Source: Brevibacterium sp. UCMA 11754 | GTDB taxonomy: Bacteria > Actinomycetota > Actinomycetes > Actinomycetales > Brevibacteriaceae | Reading direction: 5' to 3' | DNA: 64,000 nucleotides | Assembly (NCBI RefSeq): GCF_021532275.1 | Contig: NZ_JACBOT010000028.1 | Location: 62,001-126,000 of the forward strand | Shown here: positions 63,846 through 64,000 of the stretch, piece after piece | Layout: every line of letters starts with the position of its first letter | Position numbering within the stretch: the first letter of the stretch is position 1 | Notes under the pieces: model-generated | Databases searched by the model: none | What the model was told of the DNA's origin: nothing | The model's input: the letters and a program-made list of their open reading frames with translations, nothing else | Made by a program: the position numbers and the translations under genes

Positions 63846-64000
63846 ATGTACACGGTTCGCACGATCCAGACGGATGAATTCTGGAGATTCCTCGACCGCA
63901 CCGGCGGTGCCAGCTACCAGCAGACTCCCGAGTGGGGCCGTGCCCGCAGCGCCGACTGGGGCCACGAGCTTGTGGGCTGGTTCGGTTCCGGCGACGAGCC
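63846..64000 (+). CDS. FemABX-type peptidoglycan aminoacyltransferase, 5' end only
   Basis: An open frame begins at ATG 63846 and runs off the right edge after 51 codons. It reads MYTVRTIQTDEFWRFLDRTG, 'GASYQQTPEWGRARSADWG' and 'HELVGWFGSGDEP'. The 'SYQQTPEWG' segment followed by 'VGWF' is the N-terminal signature of FemA/FemX/MurM-like enzymes, which add amino acids from tRNA to the peptidoglycan stem peptide. The start lacks a strong ribosome site. The rest of the gene lies outside the window. Confidence 0.75.
   Translation, partial: MYTVRTIQTDEFWRFLDRTGGASYQQTPEWGRARSADWGHELVGWFGSGDE

Noticed and set aside
1..64000. CRISPR arrays, rRNA and tRNA genes
   Set aside because: No regularly spaced repeats and no cloverleaf or rRNA-like sequence were recognised while reading; a tRNAscan-SE or Infernal run would settle this.

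Overview
The window is high-GC DNA with dense gene packing and Shine-Dalgarno-led starts. It carries many two-component systems, BCCT and AGCS transporters, a SulP-carbonic anhydrase fusion and FMN-dependent monooxygenases. This suggests an actinobacterium of the Micrococcales, and my best guess is a Brevibacterium-like organism; the genus is an inference from style and gene content, not a measured placement. No rRNA, tRNA or CRISPR array was recognised. About 48 protein-coding loci can be supported, two of them cut by the window edges and four broken.

Layout. The left edge cuts a DUF3375 gene (1-280), the family of JetA in Wadjet plasmid-defence systems. Then come single metabolic genes (0.5-8.2 kb): a PAP2-type phosphatase, a YjbR-like protein, asparaginase, a decayed LacI regulator, a quinone-oxidoreductase-like MDR enzyme, a DUF402 protein, an amidohydrolase, a YetF remnant and an NmrA-like protein. 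A compact operon (8.3-12.0 kb) holds a sensor kinase with a Q/P-rich repetitive N-terminus, a response regulator and a DUF4097-like surface protein. A degraded patch follows (12.2-14.1 kb): a serine resolvase split by one in-frame stop and a LysE exporter broken by a one-base slip in a T run. Then come a SulP-carbonic anhydrase fusion (14.1-16.4 kb) and cystathionine gamma-synthase (17.2-18.5 kb).

The most interesting block is a tightly overlapped eight-gene operon on the minus strand (29.2 to 18.7 kb). It encodes a binding lipoprotein, two permeases, a double ATPase, an NtaA/DszA-type monooxygenase, an FMN reductase, a second luciferase-like monooxygenase and a 701-residue FAD/NAD(P)-binding protein. 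It reads as a complete import-and-oxidise pathway. Its position beside metB and its enzyme families suggest scavenging of an organic sulfur (or nitrogen) compound, but the substrate is unknown.

From 29.8 to 44.4 kb lie an ArsR-AHSA1 pair, an acyltransferase, a nitronate monooxygenase, a response regulator divergent from a transporter plus sensor kinase operon, a CPBP protease, a third two-component pair, an SDR enzyme, an FMN reductase and a TetR regulator. This part ends at a perfect 62-bp palindrome. The 44.5-50.2 kb block is a second peptide-type ABC importer. It is followed by an alanine symporter, fructose-bisphosphate aldolase, a BCCT osmolyte transporter and a UMF1-type MFS permease. 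The right end (57-64 kb) has an SRPBCC-ArsR pair with an 18-bp palindromic operator, a TetR-regulated ABC exporter operon, a large orphan LuxR-type regulator and the start of a FemABX gene cut by the edge.

Short tandem duplications of 18-24 bp occur at several places, both inside genes and between them, suggesting frequent replication slippage.
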